A DNA stretch of 64,000 nucleotides from Alloscardovia criceti DSM 17774 (lineage in GTDB: Bacteria > Actinomycetota > Actinomycetes > Actinomycetales > Bifidobacteriaceae). The position numbers and the translations under genes were made by a program. Position 1 is the stretch's first letter. Every line of letters starts with the position of its first letter. The stretch lies in NCBI RefSeq assembly GCF_000376885.1, contig NZ_AQXR01000011.1:372001-436000 (forward strand), in the 5' to 3' direction. Shown piece after piece: positions 46,502-56,538 of this stretch. The notes under the pieces are model-generated. The model was not told the DNA's origin, did no database searches, and worked only from the letters and a program-made list of their open reading frames with translations.

Positions 46502-46696
46502 AATATCCTTTCTGCGTTTCTCCCCATCGGCCGTATCCCCAGTCAGCCGTCTCACAATCGGCATAGAAATGACATCTGCATCAGGCCGATGCATGCTACT
46601 TTGAATTAAACTTGACGGTCTTGACCAGTGGGCCGGTGCTGAACGTGGCAATTAAAGTGCACTGTTCATGGCTGAAACAGTTTTCCATGCGCCGAT

Positions 46697-47635
46697 TTAG
46701 CGATGATTCAGCATCTGCGAAATATCTGCTTTCATCGCCAGCGCAGCCTGACGTGCATGCTCTGCGACGAATTCCAGGGCCTGCGTTGTATCCGCAAAGT
46801 CCGGGATATTACCATTCTTCGCCCACGCACCAATAATGCCGCGCGAGGAGTTAATCAAGGCACCTAAACCTTGAGCATCAAAAAATCCGGCTAGATCTTG
46901 AGCACGCCCACCTTGTGCACCATAACCTGGCACCAAAAAGAAGGTATGAGGCATGAGTTCGCGCATACGGCGTCCGGTCTCCGGATGTGTAGCCCCCACC
47001 ACAGCTCCCACACGGGAGTATCCGTACTCATCGTCGCGCGTATCTGCTCCCCATTGCTCAAGCAGTTCTGCCACATGCTCGGCCAGTGTCAGGGGACGGT
47101 CCGCAAGCTGAAGATCTTGCAATTCGCTGGAGCTGGGATTACTCGTTTTTGCGAGAACAAAAATATCTTTATCGCTAGCCTGCGCAGCTGCGATAAAGGG
47201 CTGAATGCCATCGGAGCCGAGATACGGATTTACCGTAACCGCATCCTCATGCCACACATCGACCTGTTCAGGTAGAACGGCGGGCGCGCCACTCAGATGT
47301 GCAGCATACGCTTCAGCCGTACTGCCAATATCGCCACGCTTAATATCGCCCAACACATACAGGCCGCGGGACTGTGCATACGCATTGGTACGCACATAGA
47401 CATCCACGCCCGCTACACCGAGCGCTTCATACATAGCAATTTGTGGCTTCACCGCCGGTACGATATCGTGCACTGCATCGATGATGGCCTTATTAAAGGC
47501 GAAATATACCTCAGCTAGTTCAGAAACTGTGCGCACATCGTCGAGCATAATGCGTGGCAGAAGACTGGGTTTCGGATCTAACCCCACAACACTGGGATTT
47601 TCTGTGCCGCGTATGGCTTCGATAAGTGCGCGCAT
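46697..47635 (-). CDS. pyrF: Orotidine 5'-phosphate decarboxylase (type 2)
   Basis: Decarboxylates OMP to UMP. The 312-residue protein is the longer type 2 (actinobacterial/myxobacterial) form. The catalytic DIKRGDIG array (Asp-Lys-x2-Asp) is intact, with SVVGLDPKP at the N-terminus and VPGYGAQGG near the C-terminus. The ATG at 47635 has AAGGAG four bases upstream; the 51 in-frame residues above it are not conserved. A 195-bp gap with no evident signal follows before pyrK. Confidence 0.95.
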   Translation of the reverse strand: MRALIEAIRGTENPSVVGLDPKPSLLPRIMLDDVRTVSELAEVYFAFNKAIIDAVHDIVPAVKPQIAMYEALGVAGVDVYVRTNAYAQSRGLYVLGDIKRGDIGSTAEAYAAHLSGAPAVLPEQVDVWHEDAVTVNPYLGSDGIQPFIAAAQASDKDIFVLAKTSNPSSSELQDLQLADRPLTLAEHVAELLEQWGADTRDDEYGYSRVGAVVGATHPETGRRMRELMPHTFFLVPGYGAQGGRAQDLAGFFDAQGLGALINSSRGIIGAWAKNGNIPDFADTTQALEFVAEHARQAALAMKADISQMLNHR

Positions 47636-47688
47636 TATGCTCCTTGAGGTGGTGGCGTGTATTTTGAGATGAGGGGAGAATGACGAAT

Positions 47689-49086
47689 TTATTCTTCCAT
47701 AAGAGACGAGCTTGGGTATGCGTCTAAACGGGAGTATGTCAGCTCCGCATTGCACACGGTGGCAATTACGCGACCGTTCACATCCCACCCGTCAAATGGC
47801 GTATTGCGCGCCTTAGACTCGAATGCCTTGGCGTCGATAGTCCATGGCTCTTCTGGCGCCAGAATAACCACATCCGGATGCTGACCTGGGATATCCGTCT
47901 GGGACAGATAATGCGTCGAAAACTTGAGGAGATCTTCGCTTTCAAAATCGATCACGCCCTCGTGCTTTTCCGCAAAGTGCGCGATATCAAAGCTTTGAGC
48001 GCCGAGCAATTTATTCGGTTCCACGGACATGAGCTCAATCAAACGCGCATCGTCGATGTATCCGGCTTCTACGAGCACTTTACGCAAAATTGGGTAAGCT
48101 GTTTCCAAACCGATGACACCGTTCGGCGCCTCCATCATGCCCGACAGAGCACCGAAAGCCTTCTCTTCCTCGGTATGCGGTGCATGATCGGTAGCGATCA
48201 TATCCACCGTGCCATCGCACACTGCTTCCAAAGAAGCCAAACGGTCGGACTGAGATCTCAGCGGCGGATTCATCTTCGCATAGGTGCCGTATTCTTCGAT
48301 GGCGCTGTCATCCAAAGCCAAATAATGTGGCGCTGTTTCACAGGTGATGTTAACGCCATCTGCCTTAGCCTCGCGCACCGCATCGAAGGCCAGCGCAGTG
48401 GACACGTGCTGCAAATGCAGATGAACGCCCGTGGCACGTGCCTTATTAATATCGCGCTCTACAATGGCCAATTCCGTTTCTGCTGGGATGCCTGGCAAAC
48501 CCAAATGGCGCGAAATCTCCCCCTCATTCATGACGCCGGTTTTATGATGCTCGCAGTGATCAATAAACGGAATATCCGCACGGATAGCATTGTCAATAAC
48601 CGCATCCAAGGTTTGCGAGCGCACTGTGGAGCCATCATCCGAGATAGCCATTACAGGATGCTTAAAATGCTTTTCTCCGGAGCGTAGCATCGGCTTCCAC
48701 GCGTCCATATTCGACGCCTCAGATCCCTCGCGTCCGCGAGATGCAGACACGCACAAGCCGTAACGGACAGGAATATTTTCACGAGCATCCAAATCTTCGA
48801 GGACATTGAAGCCTGCGTAATCCTCACCATCGGCAGCCGGCTGAGTATTGGGCATAATCAGCACATTCGTATACCCACCATGAGCCGCCGCACGCGCACC
48901 CGTTTCCATGGTCTCCTTATCGGTCTGACCAGGATCCCTGAAGTGTACGTGAGGATCCGCAAATCCAGGAGCAATAGTCCATTGGCTCGCGTCATAAACG
49001 CGCTCTTGTGCAGAACCATCATTGAGACGAACCATGATGGATTCGTTCGTATCCCACACGCGGATATTCTTTAAGATAGCAGTCAT
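47689..49086 (-). CDS. pyrC: Dihydroorotase
   Basis: Zinc amidohydrolase cyclising carbamoyl-aspartate to dihydroorotate. The 465-residue protein is the class I (Bacillus-like) form. The metal motif DPHVHFRDPGQ is at about 43-53, HCEHH and HLQHVSTA supply further His ligands, and TDHAPHTEEEK is the C-terminal motif. It lies between pyrI (33 bp) and pyrF (53 bp) on the same strand. Confidence 0.96.
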   Translation of the reverse strand: MTAILKNIRVWDTNESIMVRLNDGSAQERVYDASQWTIAPGFADPHVHFRDPGQTDKETMETGARAAAHGGYTNVLIMPNTQPAADGEDYAGFNVLEDLDARENIPVRYGLCVSASRGREGSEASNMDAWKPMLRSGEKHFKHPVMAISDDGSTVRSQTLDAVIDNAIRADIPFIDHCEHHKTGVMNEGEISRHLGLPGIPAETELAIVERDINKARATGVHLHLQHVSTALAFDAVREAKADGVNITCETAPHYLALDDSAIEEYGTYAKMNPPLRSQSDRLASLEAVCDGTVDMIATDHAPHTEEEKAFGALSGMMEAPNGVIGLETAYPILRKVLVEAGYIDDARLIELMSVEPNKLLGAQSFDIAHFAEKHEGVIDFESEDLLKFSTHYLSQTDIPGQHPDVVILAPEEPWTIDAKAFESKARNTPFDGWDVNGRVIATVCNAELTYSRLDAYPSSSLMEE

Positions 49087-49119
49087 TGACCTTACCCTTT
49101 CAGAGGCTTGAACTATCTA

Positions 49120-49551
49120 TTATAGCTTTGCCTCTTCATCACAATAATCACAACGATATTGCATACCCAGGGCATCTTCGTGTCCGCGCACTAGGTGGAA
49201 ACGTTGTGCAATGCCGCGTTCCGTGGATGTGACACAGCGTGGATTGACGCAGTTAATCACATTCGTAACGTGCAATGGTAGTGCAGGCTTTTCCTTGGAG
49301 ATAATCTTTTCGTCACGCACGATATTGACCGTGGCCGATGGTGCAATCAGTGCCAAAATATCGAGATTGACATAGATATCGCTTTCAATTTTGATGATAT
49401 CTTTCGTCCCCAAAGAAGGACTGTGAGCGTTCATAATGACGGCCAAACGTGTTTTTCTGGGATCAATGCCTAAATAATCCAGCACTTTCAACGCCTTACC
49501 GGCTGGCACATGGTCGATAATAATTCCATCTACAATGCTCGTCACCTGCAT
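49120..49551 (-). CDS. pyrI: Aspartate carbamoyltransferase regulatory chain
   Basis: Regulatory subunit (143 residues) conferring allosteric control by nucleotides on PyrB. The nucleotide-binding N-domain has VDGIIIDHVPAGKAL. The C-terminal zinc domain carries the four Cys: CVNPRC and CDYC. It overlaps pyrB by one base (TAATG). A PyrI-containing ATCase is typical of bifidobacteria but not of most actinobacteria. Confidence 0.96.
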   Translation of the reverse strand: MQVTSIVDGIIIDHVPAGKALKVLDYLGIDPRKTRLAVIMNAHSPSLGTKDIIKIESDIYVNLDILALIAPSATVNIVRDEKIISKEKPALPLHVTNVINCVNPRCVTSTERGIAQRFHLVRGHEDALGMQYRCDYCDEEAKL

Positions 49552-50540
49552 TATGCGTGCACCTCTGCTTCCATAAGTTCTGCGTTATATCCCGGTAGCT
49601 CATCACCCACAACGGAGCTTTCCAAAGCCATGCGCATCAGCATGCCGTTCTTCACCTGCGTAAAGTACAGTGCGCGTGGGTCCTTATCCACATCAAACGC
49701 GATTTCATTCACGCGTGGTAAAGGATGGAGTACTGCCAAATTATCCTTACCCAAGCTGAGTTTTTCGCGGTCCAAAATATAGGTATCGCGCAAACGCAGG
49801 TAGTCATCTTCGTTGAAGAAGCGTTCCTGCTGCACGCGCGTCATATAGAGCACATCGAGATCGCCGATAACTTCCGTCATATCACGCACTTCTACGTACG
49901 AGCACGATGGTGTTTTATTGATGCGATCGAGGACATACTGAGGCGTTTTGAGCTCTTCTGGGGAGATGAGCACGAAGTCCACATCACCATAGCGACACAA
50001 GGTTTCGATAAGCGAATGCACGGTGCGGCCAAAGGTCAAATCTCCGCATAGGCCCACCGTGATGTGATCCAAACGGCCAAAACGGTTGTGAATCGTGGCA
50101 AGATCGGCCAAGGTCTGAGTCGGATGCATATGTCCACCATCGCCTGCGTTAATCACAGGGATGTCCACCGCTTCCGCCGCCACCAAAGCAGCACCTTCCT
50201 TTGGGTGACGCATAGCCACCACATCCACGTAATTGGATACCGTTTTCAAGGTATCGGCAATGGTTTCGCCCTTGGATGCGGAAGACTGATTTGCGCCCGC
50301 GAAACCGATGACCTGACCGCCCAAACGCAGCATAGCCGTTTCAAAACTCAGACGTGTGCGCGTCGACGGCTCATAAAATAAGGTGGCCAATACACGTCCA
50401 TCACATGTATGTGCCACCTCTTTACGATGTTCATCAATATATCGCGCCTTAAGCAATAAATCATTGACCTGAGGAATGGATAAATCATCGAGAGTAACAA
50501 CGCTCTTTCCTACGAGCGAAGAGCTCAACTGTGCAGACAT
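49551..50540 (-). CDS. pyrB: Aspartate carbamoyltransferase catalytic chain
   Basis: Commits carbamoyl phosphate and aspartate to pyrimidine synthesis. The 329-residue protein has the carbamoyl-phosphate loop FYEPSTRTRLSFE, SSASKGE, GDGGHMHPTQTL and the C-terminal HPLPRV. First gene of the pyrB-I-C-F-K-D-E operon. The ATG at 50540 (MSAQLSSSLVGKS) is favoured by family length, with an AAGGAAGG upstream at long spacing. carA and carB are not in the window. Confidence 0.96.
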   Translation of the reverse strand: MSAQLSSSLVGKSVVTLDDLSIPQVNDLLLKARYIDEHRKEVAHTCDGRVLATLFYEPSTRTRLSFETAMLRLGGQVIGFAGANQSSASKGETIADTLKTVSNYVDVVAMRHPKEGAALVAAEAVDIPVINAGDGGHMHPTQTLADLATIHNRFGRLDHITVGLCGDLTFGRTVHSLIETLCRYGDVDFVLISPEELKTPQYVLDRINKTPSCSYVEVRDMTEVIGDLDVLYMTRVQQERFFNEDDYLRLRDTYILDREKLSLGKDNLAVLHPLPRVNEIAFDVDKDPRALYFTQVKNGMLMRMALESSVVGDELPGYNAELMEAEVHA

Positions 50541-50604
50541 GTGGCACGCCTTCCTTATGTACGTCTCTACATTTTTCACGCTGAAGGGCACTGCATTTGC
50601 TGTG

Positions 50605-50640
50605 ACCTAATTTAGGTTAGAGCAAAATTGCGACAACTTT
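50605..50640 (-). promoter_or_regulatory. Promoter with overlapping palindrome upstream of pyrB
   Basis: On the minus strand TTGTCG (-35) and TAAATT (-10) are spaced 16 bp. The -10 lies inside the 13-bp palindrome ACCTAAATTAGGT (50605-50617). A repressor bound there would block the pyr operon; no PyrR gene or PyrR-type attenuator is visible. Confidence 0.5.
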
Positions 50641-50693
50641 TATTACGCGTGTGGCATACATGTCATATCGTGTTTTACTATAGAGATGACTAG

Positions 50694-52784
50694 GTGGCAG
50701 AACAAGCGGAAAGTAGTCCTCTACTTATGGAATCCTTCGTACTTATCGTTGAAATTGGTATAGCTGTTGTTATTTCTTCGCTTCTGAGTCCATACATACC
50801 CCGAGTCTCATTACCGCTCGTTCAAATTATCCTCGGTATCGTGTGGTTCTTTGTTCCGGGTCTGCCTATTATCAACATCAATTCGGATCTTTTCCTTGTA
50901 CTGCTCGTGGCTCCACTGCTGTATCACGAAGCTATGCATATTTCACGTTCGAGTTTGCGTGAAAATATGGGCGTGAGCTTGGCTATGGCTATCGGACTGG
51001 TGCTCGTATCTGTGACGATATCCGGGTTTACCTTGCAGTTGGTGTCCACCGCCGTGCCATTGGCTGCGGCCTTTGCCTTGGGTGCGGCTTTAGGGCCAAC
51101 GGATGCGGTGGCTGTGGCTCAATTGGGTAGCGATGCGCAGCTAACTAAACGTCAATCCGGCATTTTGGCTATTGAAAGCCTGTTTAATGATGCAGCGGGC
51201 ATCGTCAGCTTCCAGTTTTCCTTAATTATGCTGACCACCGGCACCTTCTCGGTTGTTGGATTCACAGAAAATGTGGTGTATAGCTTTGTGGGCGGCGCGT
51301 TTGTGGGCATGATTATGGGTTATCTCATGAATCGATTGGTGCTTTGGCTGCGCCATATGCGTCTCGAAACCACCACGAACCGTATTTTGATTGAAATCAT
51401 CTTCCCATTCCTTGTGTACTGGGTGGGCAATGAAATCCGCGTTTCTGGCGTTATCGCTGTGGTTGTAGCGGGCATTATGGCCATGTATCAGCGCGTGGGC
51501 GTGGGTGAAGATTTGGCCGAAGTAAACCGCGTATCCTCCGCCGTGTGGGATGTGCTGGCTTTCGCCTTGAATGGTTCTGTTTTTGTACTCCTAGGTATCG
51601 AACTGCCGCTGGCTATGCGTCAAAGTATTACGGATTCACGTGTGAATACCTTGATGATTTTCTTCGTGGCTGTACTGCTGGCCGTGGTGCTGCTCATCGC
51701 GCGTTTTATTTGGATTGCGGTCATGCTCAGAACGGCGAAGTCTAAGGAAACGGGTCAGCGCCGCAAAATGACCAAAGAGCGGTGGAATTCTGCGGCAATT
51801 ATGACCTTTGGTGGTGCGAAAGGTACTATTTCGTTGATTTTGGCATTCAGCTTGCCTTCCGAGCTGGATTCCATGACGGAATTCCCTGTAAGGACAGCTT
51901 GGCTGTTTATCGCTGCGGTCTATATCGTGCTGTCGCTGATTTTGGCAAATACGGTGGTGCCTATTCTGGCTCCCCCGGAGAAGGACATCGATGGTCATAA
52001 GTTCGCTTTGGCGAATTTGGAAATGCTCAACCGTACGTTGGTGTCGATTTCTCGTCTGGATAATCCGGAGCAGCACGTGGCCATTGAAGCGGTTATGCGC
52101 TCGTATAATTCGCGCATTGCCCGCCAGCGTGGAAAGGTGCTCACGCCGGAGGAGCTGAAGCTGCTCCAGTCTGCGCGCATTGAAATTCGTGAATGGCAAA
52201 GTTTGTGGCTGGAAAATTATGCGCGAAAGCATCCTCAAACCACGGATGCCTGCCAACGTTTGCTTGCGCCAATTGAGTACTCCTTGTCCCATGATGAAGC
52301 CAATTGGAAGAAGCAGTTGCGTGTGAGAATTTATTCCTGGAAGCTCCGTCTGACCGTGTGGTTCAGATCGGCGCGCGCTGCTCTGCGTTTTGCGTGGAAT
52401 CGTGCGATGAATCTGCGCTCGGGCTCGCAGGAAGTGGATTATGGCAGGTCCCTGATTACGCGCATTCAGTTGCAAATGCTGCAGGATTCTATCCACCATG
52501 TGTTTACGCTGATTAGCTATAATCAGCTGCCACCGGTGGTGGGCTCTACAATTGTGGCGGAATTGCGTACCTTGCTCAAGAGTTTGCAAACTCCTGGGCC
52601 GACCAGCATTGGTGAGGCGCGTTCACAGTTTGCTCCGCATCAGTTCAACTCCGTGCTCTCGCAGGCTTATAATATCGAGCTAGAAACCATCCGTACTATG
52701 GCGGAGAATCAGGAAATTACGCGCGATCAGGCACGTACTATGCGGCGCAATGTGTTTATTATGCAGTCGGATACAGTTATGTAA
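50694..52784 (+). CDS. CPA1-family Na+/H+ antiporter
   Basis: Membrane antiporter exchanging Na+ (or K+) for protons. Residues about 10-425 contain some twelve hydrophobic helices with the CPA1 motifs GPTDAVAVAQL and ESLFNDAAGIV (Asn-Asp transport pair). A hydrophilic C-terminal domain of about 265 residues follows, probably cytoplasmic and regulatory. The start is a GTG (MAEQAESS) with a poor ribosome binding site; an ATG 11 codons downstream has none better. Divergent from the pyr operon, ends in a strong terminator. Acid or salt tolerance is the likely role. Confidence 0.92.
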   Translation: MAEQAESSPLLMESFVLIVEIGIAVVISSLLSPYIPRVSLPLVQIILGIVWFFVPGLPIININSDLFLVLLVAPLLYHEAMHISRSSLRENMGVSLAMAIGLVLVSVTISGFTLQLVSTAVPLAAAFALGAALGPTDAVAVAQLGSDAQLTKRQSGILAIESLFNDAAGIVSFQFSLIMLTTGTFSVVGFTENVVYSFVGGAFVGMIMGYLMNRLVLWLRHMRLETTTNRILIEIIFPFLVYWVGNEIRVSGVIAVVVAGIMAMYQRVGVGEDLAEVNRVSSAVWDVLAFALNGSVFVLLGIELPLAMRQSITDSRVNTLMIFFVAVLLAVVLLIARFIWIAVMLRTAKSKETGQRRKMTKERWNSAAIMTFGGAKGTISLILAFSLPSELDSMTEFPVRTAWLFIAAVYIVLSLILANTVVPILAPPEKDIDGHKFALANLEMLNRTLVSISRLDNPEQHVAIEAVMRSYNSRIARQRGKVLTPEELKLLQSARIEIREWQSLWLENYARKHPQTTDACQRLLAPIEYSLSHDEANWKKQLRVRIYSWKLRLTVWFRSARAALRFAWNRAMNLRSGSQEVDYGRSLITRIQLQMLQDSIHHVFTLISYNQLPPVVGSTIVAELRTLLKSLQTPGPTSIGEARSQFAPHQFNSVLSQAYNIELETIRTMAENQEITRDQARTMRRNVFIMQSDTVM

Positions 52785-52815
52785 GTGCACATTCTCACCT
52801 TGTATTCATAAGTGT

Positions 52816-52850
52816 TCTGGTCTGGCGTTTGGCGTCAGACCAGATTTTTT
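52816..52850 (+). terminator. Rho-independent terminator of the antiporter gene
   Basis: TCTGGTCTG pairs with CAGACCAGA over an 11-nt loop, followed by TTTTTT. A short TTCGGTA/TACCGAA palindrome directly downstream lies next to the glnE stop. Confidence 0.92.
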
Positions 52851-52878
52851 ATGTTCGGTAGTACCGAAACTGACCAGA

Positions 52879-55800
52879 TTATTCGGATTCGTAGAAAACG
52901 CGGTTCACCACTTCGCGGCATTTGCGCATCTGACCGATCACATCGTCTAAGAATTGCAGACCTTTGTGCGCTTCATGACCCAAATACACGGCCAATCCAC
53001 CCATATCAAAGTAATCATCGGGGATAATATCCGCTTGTGCAGCACGGCCAGACCACAGGAAGGACGCATTGCGCAAATCCGTGCACAGCGTCCATGTGGA
53101 CCGCAGGATTGCGGCATCATGCGCAGAAAGTGCCCCATGTTTTTCGAGGGCGTCGATTGTGCTGAGTGTATGTGTGGACCGCACGTCCTCCCATTCGTAA
53201 GCGTGCTGGAGCTGCAGGAGCTGCACCGTCCATTCCACATCGGACAGTCCTCCCCTGCCGAGCTTAATGTGCCGGTCGTAGCGCACTCCACGTGGCAAGC
53301 GTTCTGCCTCCATGCGGGCTTTGAGCTTGCGGATGCTGTGGATAGCCTCTTGCGATAAGGCTTGCGAGCTGTAGCGTACTGGATTGACGACTTCGTGGAT
53401 AAAGCGCTCGCCAAGCTGCACATCTCCAGCTGCAAAACGCGCACGTAGTAAGGCTTGTCGCTCCCAGGTTTCTGCCCACGATGCGTAATATTGCTTATAG
53501 GACTCAAGAGAACGTACAAGCGGACCGTTTTTGCCTTCAGGACGCAAATCCATATCAATATCGATGCTTTGCCCGGTGGCAGAAAATCCTGTAAGCACGG
53601 TGCGCATGAGTTCGATATGGCGTTGCGCAAATTTTCGTGCCTCCTCATCCGAGCAACCTTCGCACACCTCATAGACTGCGATTACGTCCGCATCGGAAGA
53701 GAAATTCACTTCTTCCCCACCGTAGCGGCCCATAGCAATCACGGATACACGAGATGGTGGGGTGTCGCGTTCCTCCTCCTCACATAACCGTGTAGCACAC
53801 CATTGCATGGTGGCATCGATGAGCACATCGTAGACACGAGTCATGCCCCGTAAGGCTTGTTCTGAGCTGATAACAGAGCTCATCCAGCCCAATCCGATGC
53901 GTTCGATTTCTCTTCTACGCAGCGCTCTGAGTAGTGTAGAGAATTCTTCTTGGGAATGCGCAAAACGGTGTACGAGCACATTTGTACGCGTGCGTAGACT
54001 CTCATAGGAACGCGCATTCAAAGCCTCATCATCGCCTAACCAAGTAGTCGATTCTGACGAAATCATCAAGGCTTCACTCAGATAGCGCGAATTGGACAGA
54101 ATATGGCAGAGCCGTTGCAAAGCTGTGGGCGAATCACGCAGAAAACCTAAATACGGTCCAGAGCCGCCAATGGTTTCCACCCATCTGCGCCACATCATCA
54201 AACCCATATCCGGATTTTGACCATTGCCAATCCACAGCAAAATCGTCGGCAAAAGGATGCGATTAATGCGACTGGCGCGCGAAATACCAGATGTCAGTGC
54301 GGTGACGTGACGAATAGCCGCATACGGATCTGCAAATCCCACGGACTCAAATCGCGCACGCAAAGCATCCTCAGACAAGGTAATATCGCCTTCACTCAGC
54401 TGCGAAATATTTGGCAACATTGGGCGATAATAAATATCCATATGGAGCTGGCGGACCTGACGTCGTACCGCATCAAAATGCTCCACCAGTTGCACCGGGG
54501 TGAGAGATAGAGCACGCGAAAGCCGCACAATAGGCAAATTGTCTGCCAACTCCCGGTCATTAATATGACGGCTATGTACGAAAATATCGTCATCCTGCCC
54601 GGAAATTTTCGGGAAAAGATGAGTTCGACGCATCTGGAAAAGCTGCTGACGATGCTCCAGCACACGCAGGAAACGATAGTCATGAGACAGATCTTGTGCC
54701 TGCGTTCTATTCATATAGCCACCGTGGGCCAATTGCTTGAGTGCGGAAAGCGTATTTTTGGTACGTAGACTTTCATCCGTTCGACCGTGCACGAGTTGCA
54801 GCATTTGCACGGTGAATTCTACATCGCGCAAACCGCCCTTGCCCAGCTTGATTTCGCGGTTGCGTTGATCAAGCGGTATCAGGTTCTCTACGCGGGTGCG
54901 CATGGCTCGGCAGTCGTAAACAAAATTTTTGCGGGCAGATGCGGACCAAATGAGCGGGGTAATCATACTCATATACGCGTGGCCTAGCTCGGCATCTCCT
55001 GCCACAAAACGCGCCTTGAGTAGGGCTTGGAATTCCCAATTTTCCGCCCAGTTATCGTAATAGGATTTGGCAGAATCCACTGTGCGCACCAGGGCTCCGG
55101 CTTTGCCTTCCGGTCGCAATGCAGTATCGATATCCCACAAGGCCGGCATGGTTACACCCGGTACAATGGCCGAGCACACGGTTTGGAGCACCGAGCCGAT
55201 GTGTGTACCCAGCGAAATCAGGTCCCCCCGGAATTCGTCTGTTTTATCCACGATATACACCAAGTCGACATCAGAAATATAATTAATTTCCTGCGCACCC
55301 AGCTTGCCCATGGCAAAAACCGCAAATTTACATGCATGACCTTGTGGCACCTTGTGCTGAGCTATGCTCAAAGCGGCTTGCAATGTGGTATCGATGAGTT
55401 CGCTCAGTCGGCGAGAAATCACAGGCTGTATATCCAAAGGTGCACTGCTGGTAACATCGTCGGCGATAATGTGCAGAATATTGCGCCAATACGTCTTGCG
55501 CATGTCTTGAATTTGCTGAGCATAGGGCTGCGAAAAGTCAATCTCAAAAGGAATGCGTGGCTGCGAACTTTCCAAAACCTCCGGTAAGAACTCCCCATCT
55601 GAGGTTAATAAGCGTCCACAGAATTCGGAGGCTCCACACACGCGGATGAGTCGCGCTAAACCATCCGCGCTGGCTTCAAACAGCTGACGTGCTACAGCTT
55701 GTGGTGCGTCGTGCTCCTCTGCTGGAGCGGATATCGCAGACGTCAGAACTTTGTGTGCAATTTCCGTCAGATGCCACAAAGCAGAGTCTGGACTATCAGA

Positions 55801-55968
55801 AACAGTGGCGGCATGCAGAAAATCTTCCAGTCCCCACGTGCATTCCATACCCTGTGCATACGCGTCTTCGAGTATGCGTTGCAATCTTTCGCCGTTAGTT
55901 ATGGCCTGACTCAGCTGGTTAAAACCGGCGTGAATCAGCTGTGAAGAGGAAAACGGCGCCTCACTCAT
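52879..55968 (-). CDS. glnE: Glutamine synthetase adenylyltransferase / adenylyl-removing enzyme
   Basis: Adenylylates and deadenylylates glutamine synthetase in response to nitrogen status. The 1029-residue protein has two nucleotidyltransferase domains with the Gly-x..Asp-x-Asp signature: FAMGKLGAQEINYISDVDL in the N-terminal half and IAMGRYGGEEVNFSSDADV in the C-terminal half, each followed by a helical domain with LRPEGK(A/N)G. It starts directly after the stop of the SixA-like gene (no gap), so the two are co-translated. glnA and glnB are not in the window. Confidence 0.96.
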   Translation of the reverse strand: MSEAPFSSSQLIHAGFNQLSQAITNGERLQRILEDAYAQGMECTWGLEDFLHAATVSDSPDSALWHLTEIAHKVLTSAISAPAEEHDAPQAVARQLFEASADGLARLIRVCGASEFCGRLLTSDGEFLPEVLESSQPRIPFEIDFSQPYAQQIQDMRKTYWRNILHIIADDVTSSAPLDIQPVISRRLSELIDTTLQAALSIAQHKVPQGHACKFAVFAMGKLGAQEINYISDVDLVYIVDKTDEFRGDLISLGTHIGSVLQTVCSAIVPGVTMPALWDIDTALRPEGKAGALVRTVDSAKSYYDNWAENWEFQALLKARFVAGDAELGHAYMSMITPLIWSASARKNFVYDCRAMRTRVENLIPLDQRNREIKLGKGGLRDVEFTVQMLQLVHGRTDESLRTKNTLSALKQLAHGGYMNRTQAQDLSHDYRFLRVLEHRQQLFQMRRTHLFPKISGQDDDIFVHSRHINDRELADNLPIVRLSRALSLTPVQLVEHFDAVRRQVRQLHMDIYYRPMLPNISQLSEGDITLSEDALRARFESVGFADPYAAIRHVTALTSGISRASRINRILLPTILLWIGNGQNPDMGLMMWRRWVETIGGSGPYLGFLRDSPTALQRLCHILSNSRYLSEALMISSESTTWLGDDEALNARSYESLRTRTNVLVHRFAHSQEEFSTLLRALRRREIERIGLGWMSSVISSEQALRGMTRVYDVLIDATMQWCATRLCEEEERDTPPSRVSVIAMGRYGGEEVNFSSDADVIAVYEVCEGCSDEEARKFAQRHIELMRTVLTGFSATGQSIDIDMDLRPEGKNGPLVRSLESYKQYYASWAETWERQALLRARFAAGDVQLGERFIHEVVNPVRYSSQALSQEAIHSIRKLKARMEAERLPRGVRYDRHIKLGRGGLSDVEWTVQLLQLQHAYEWEDVRSTHTLSTIDALEKHGALSAHDAAILRSTWTLCTDLRNASFLWSGRAAQADIIPDDYFDMGGLAVYLGHEAHKGLQFLDDVIGQMRKCREVVNRVFYESE

Positions 55969-56526
55969 TTAGTCACAGTCCTTCGCACTAATTACGGCGA
56001 TGGAATCTGCCTCATGCAAATCCCACTGCTCAAAAGGCTTATGAGAGGCCAAAATAACGAAGGCAGCAGGTGATAATCCCAGCTGAAGTGTTTCATAAAT
56101 ATGGGAGAAATCGCCCGTACTGCGTGCCCACCACTGTGCGGCTTCACTGATACTCGGCTCATGTCCGATGATCATCAGCGTTTTATTCTTTTTCTTTTGG
56201 GAAGCAAGAATTTCCGACACCTCAGCCATGCCATCGGTATACAGCTGCTTGTGATAAATCAATTCTGGCTTATCTCCAAAGACCTTCAGCATTCTATCCG
56301 CCGTCTCGCGAGCGCGTTTTGCACCAGAGACCGCCACAATATCGGGCACAAGACCCATGCCATCCATGGCTTTGGCCACATGCTTGGCCTGTTTCTTACC
56401 CTTGTCGGTTAATTCTCGGGAAGCGTCATCCTGAGCGGATTTTTCTGTTTTGGCGTGACGCATAAGAATGAGAAGGTATTCGTAGTCATGAGCCACTTTG
56501 CTGATCTTTGTGAGATTTATAGACAT
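55969..56526 (-). CDS. SixA-like histidine phosphatase
   Basis: A small phosphatase of 185 residues of the histidine phosphatase superfamily. The catalytic LMRHAKTEKS motif is at about residue 21, ELTDKGKKQA follows, a second conserved Arg is in SGAKRARETA, and the distal His in IIGHEPSIS. E. coli SixA dephosphorylates phosphohistidine in HPt domains or NPr; the actinobacterial target is unknown. It sits between the tRNA methyltransferase gene (12 bp) and glnE (0 bp). A role in nitrogen signalling is an inference from that position only. Confidence 0.88.
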   Translation of the reverse strand: MSINLTKISKVAHDYEYLLILMRHAKTEKSAQDDASRELTDKGKKQAKHVAKAMDGMGLVPDIVAVSGAKRARETADRMLKVFGDKPELIYHKQLYTDGMAEVSEILASQKKKNKTLMIIGHEPSISEAAQWWARSTGDFSHIYETLQLGLSPAAFVILASHKPFEQWDLHEADSIAVISAKDCD

Positions 56527-56538
56527 AGCACTATCCTA

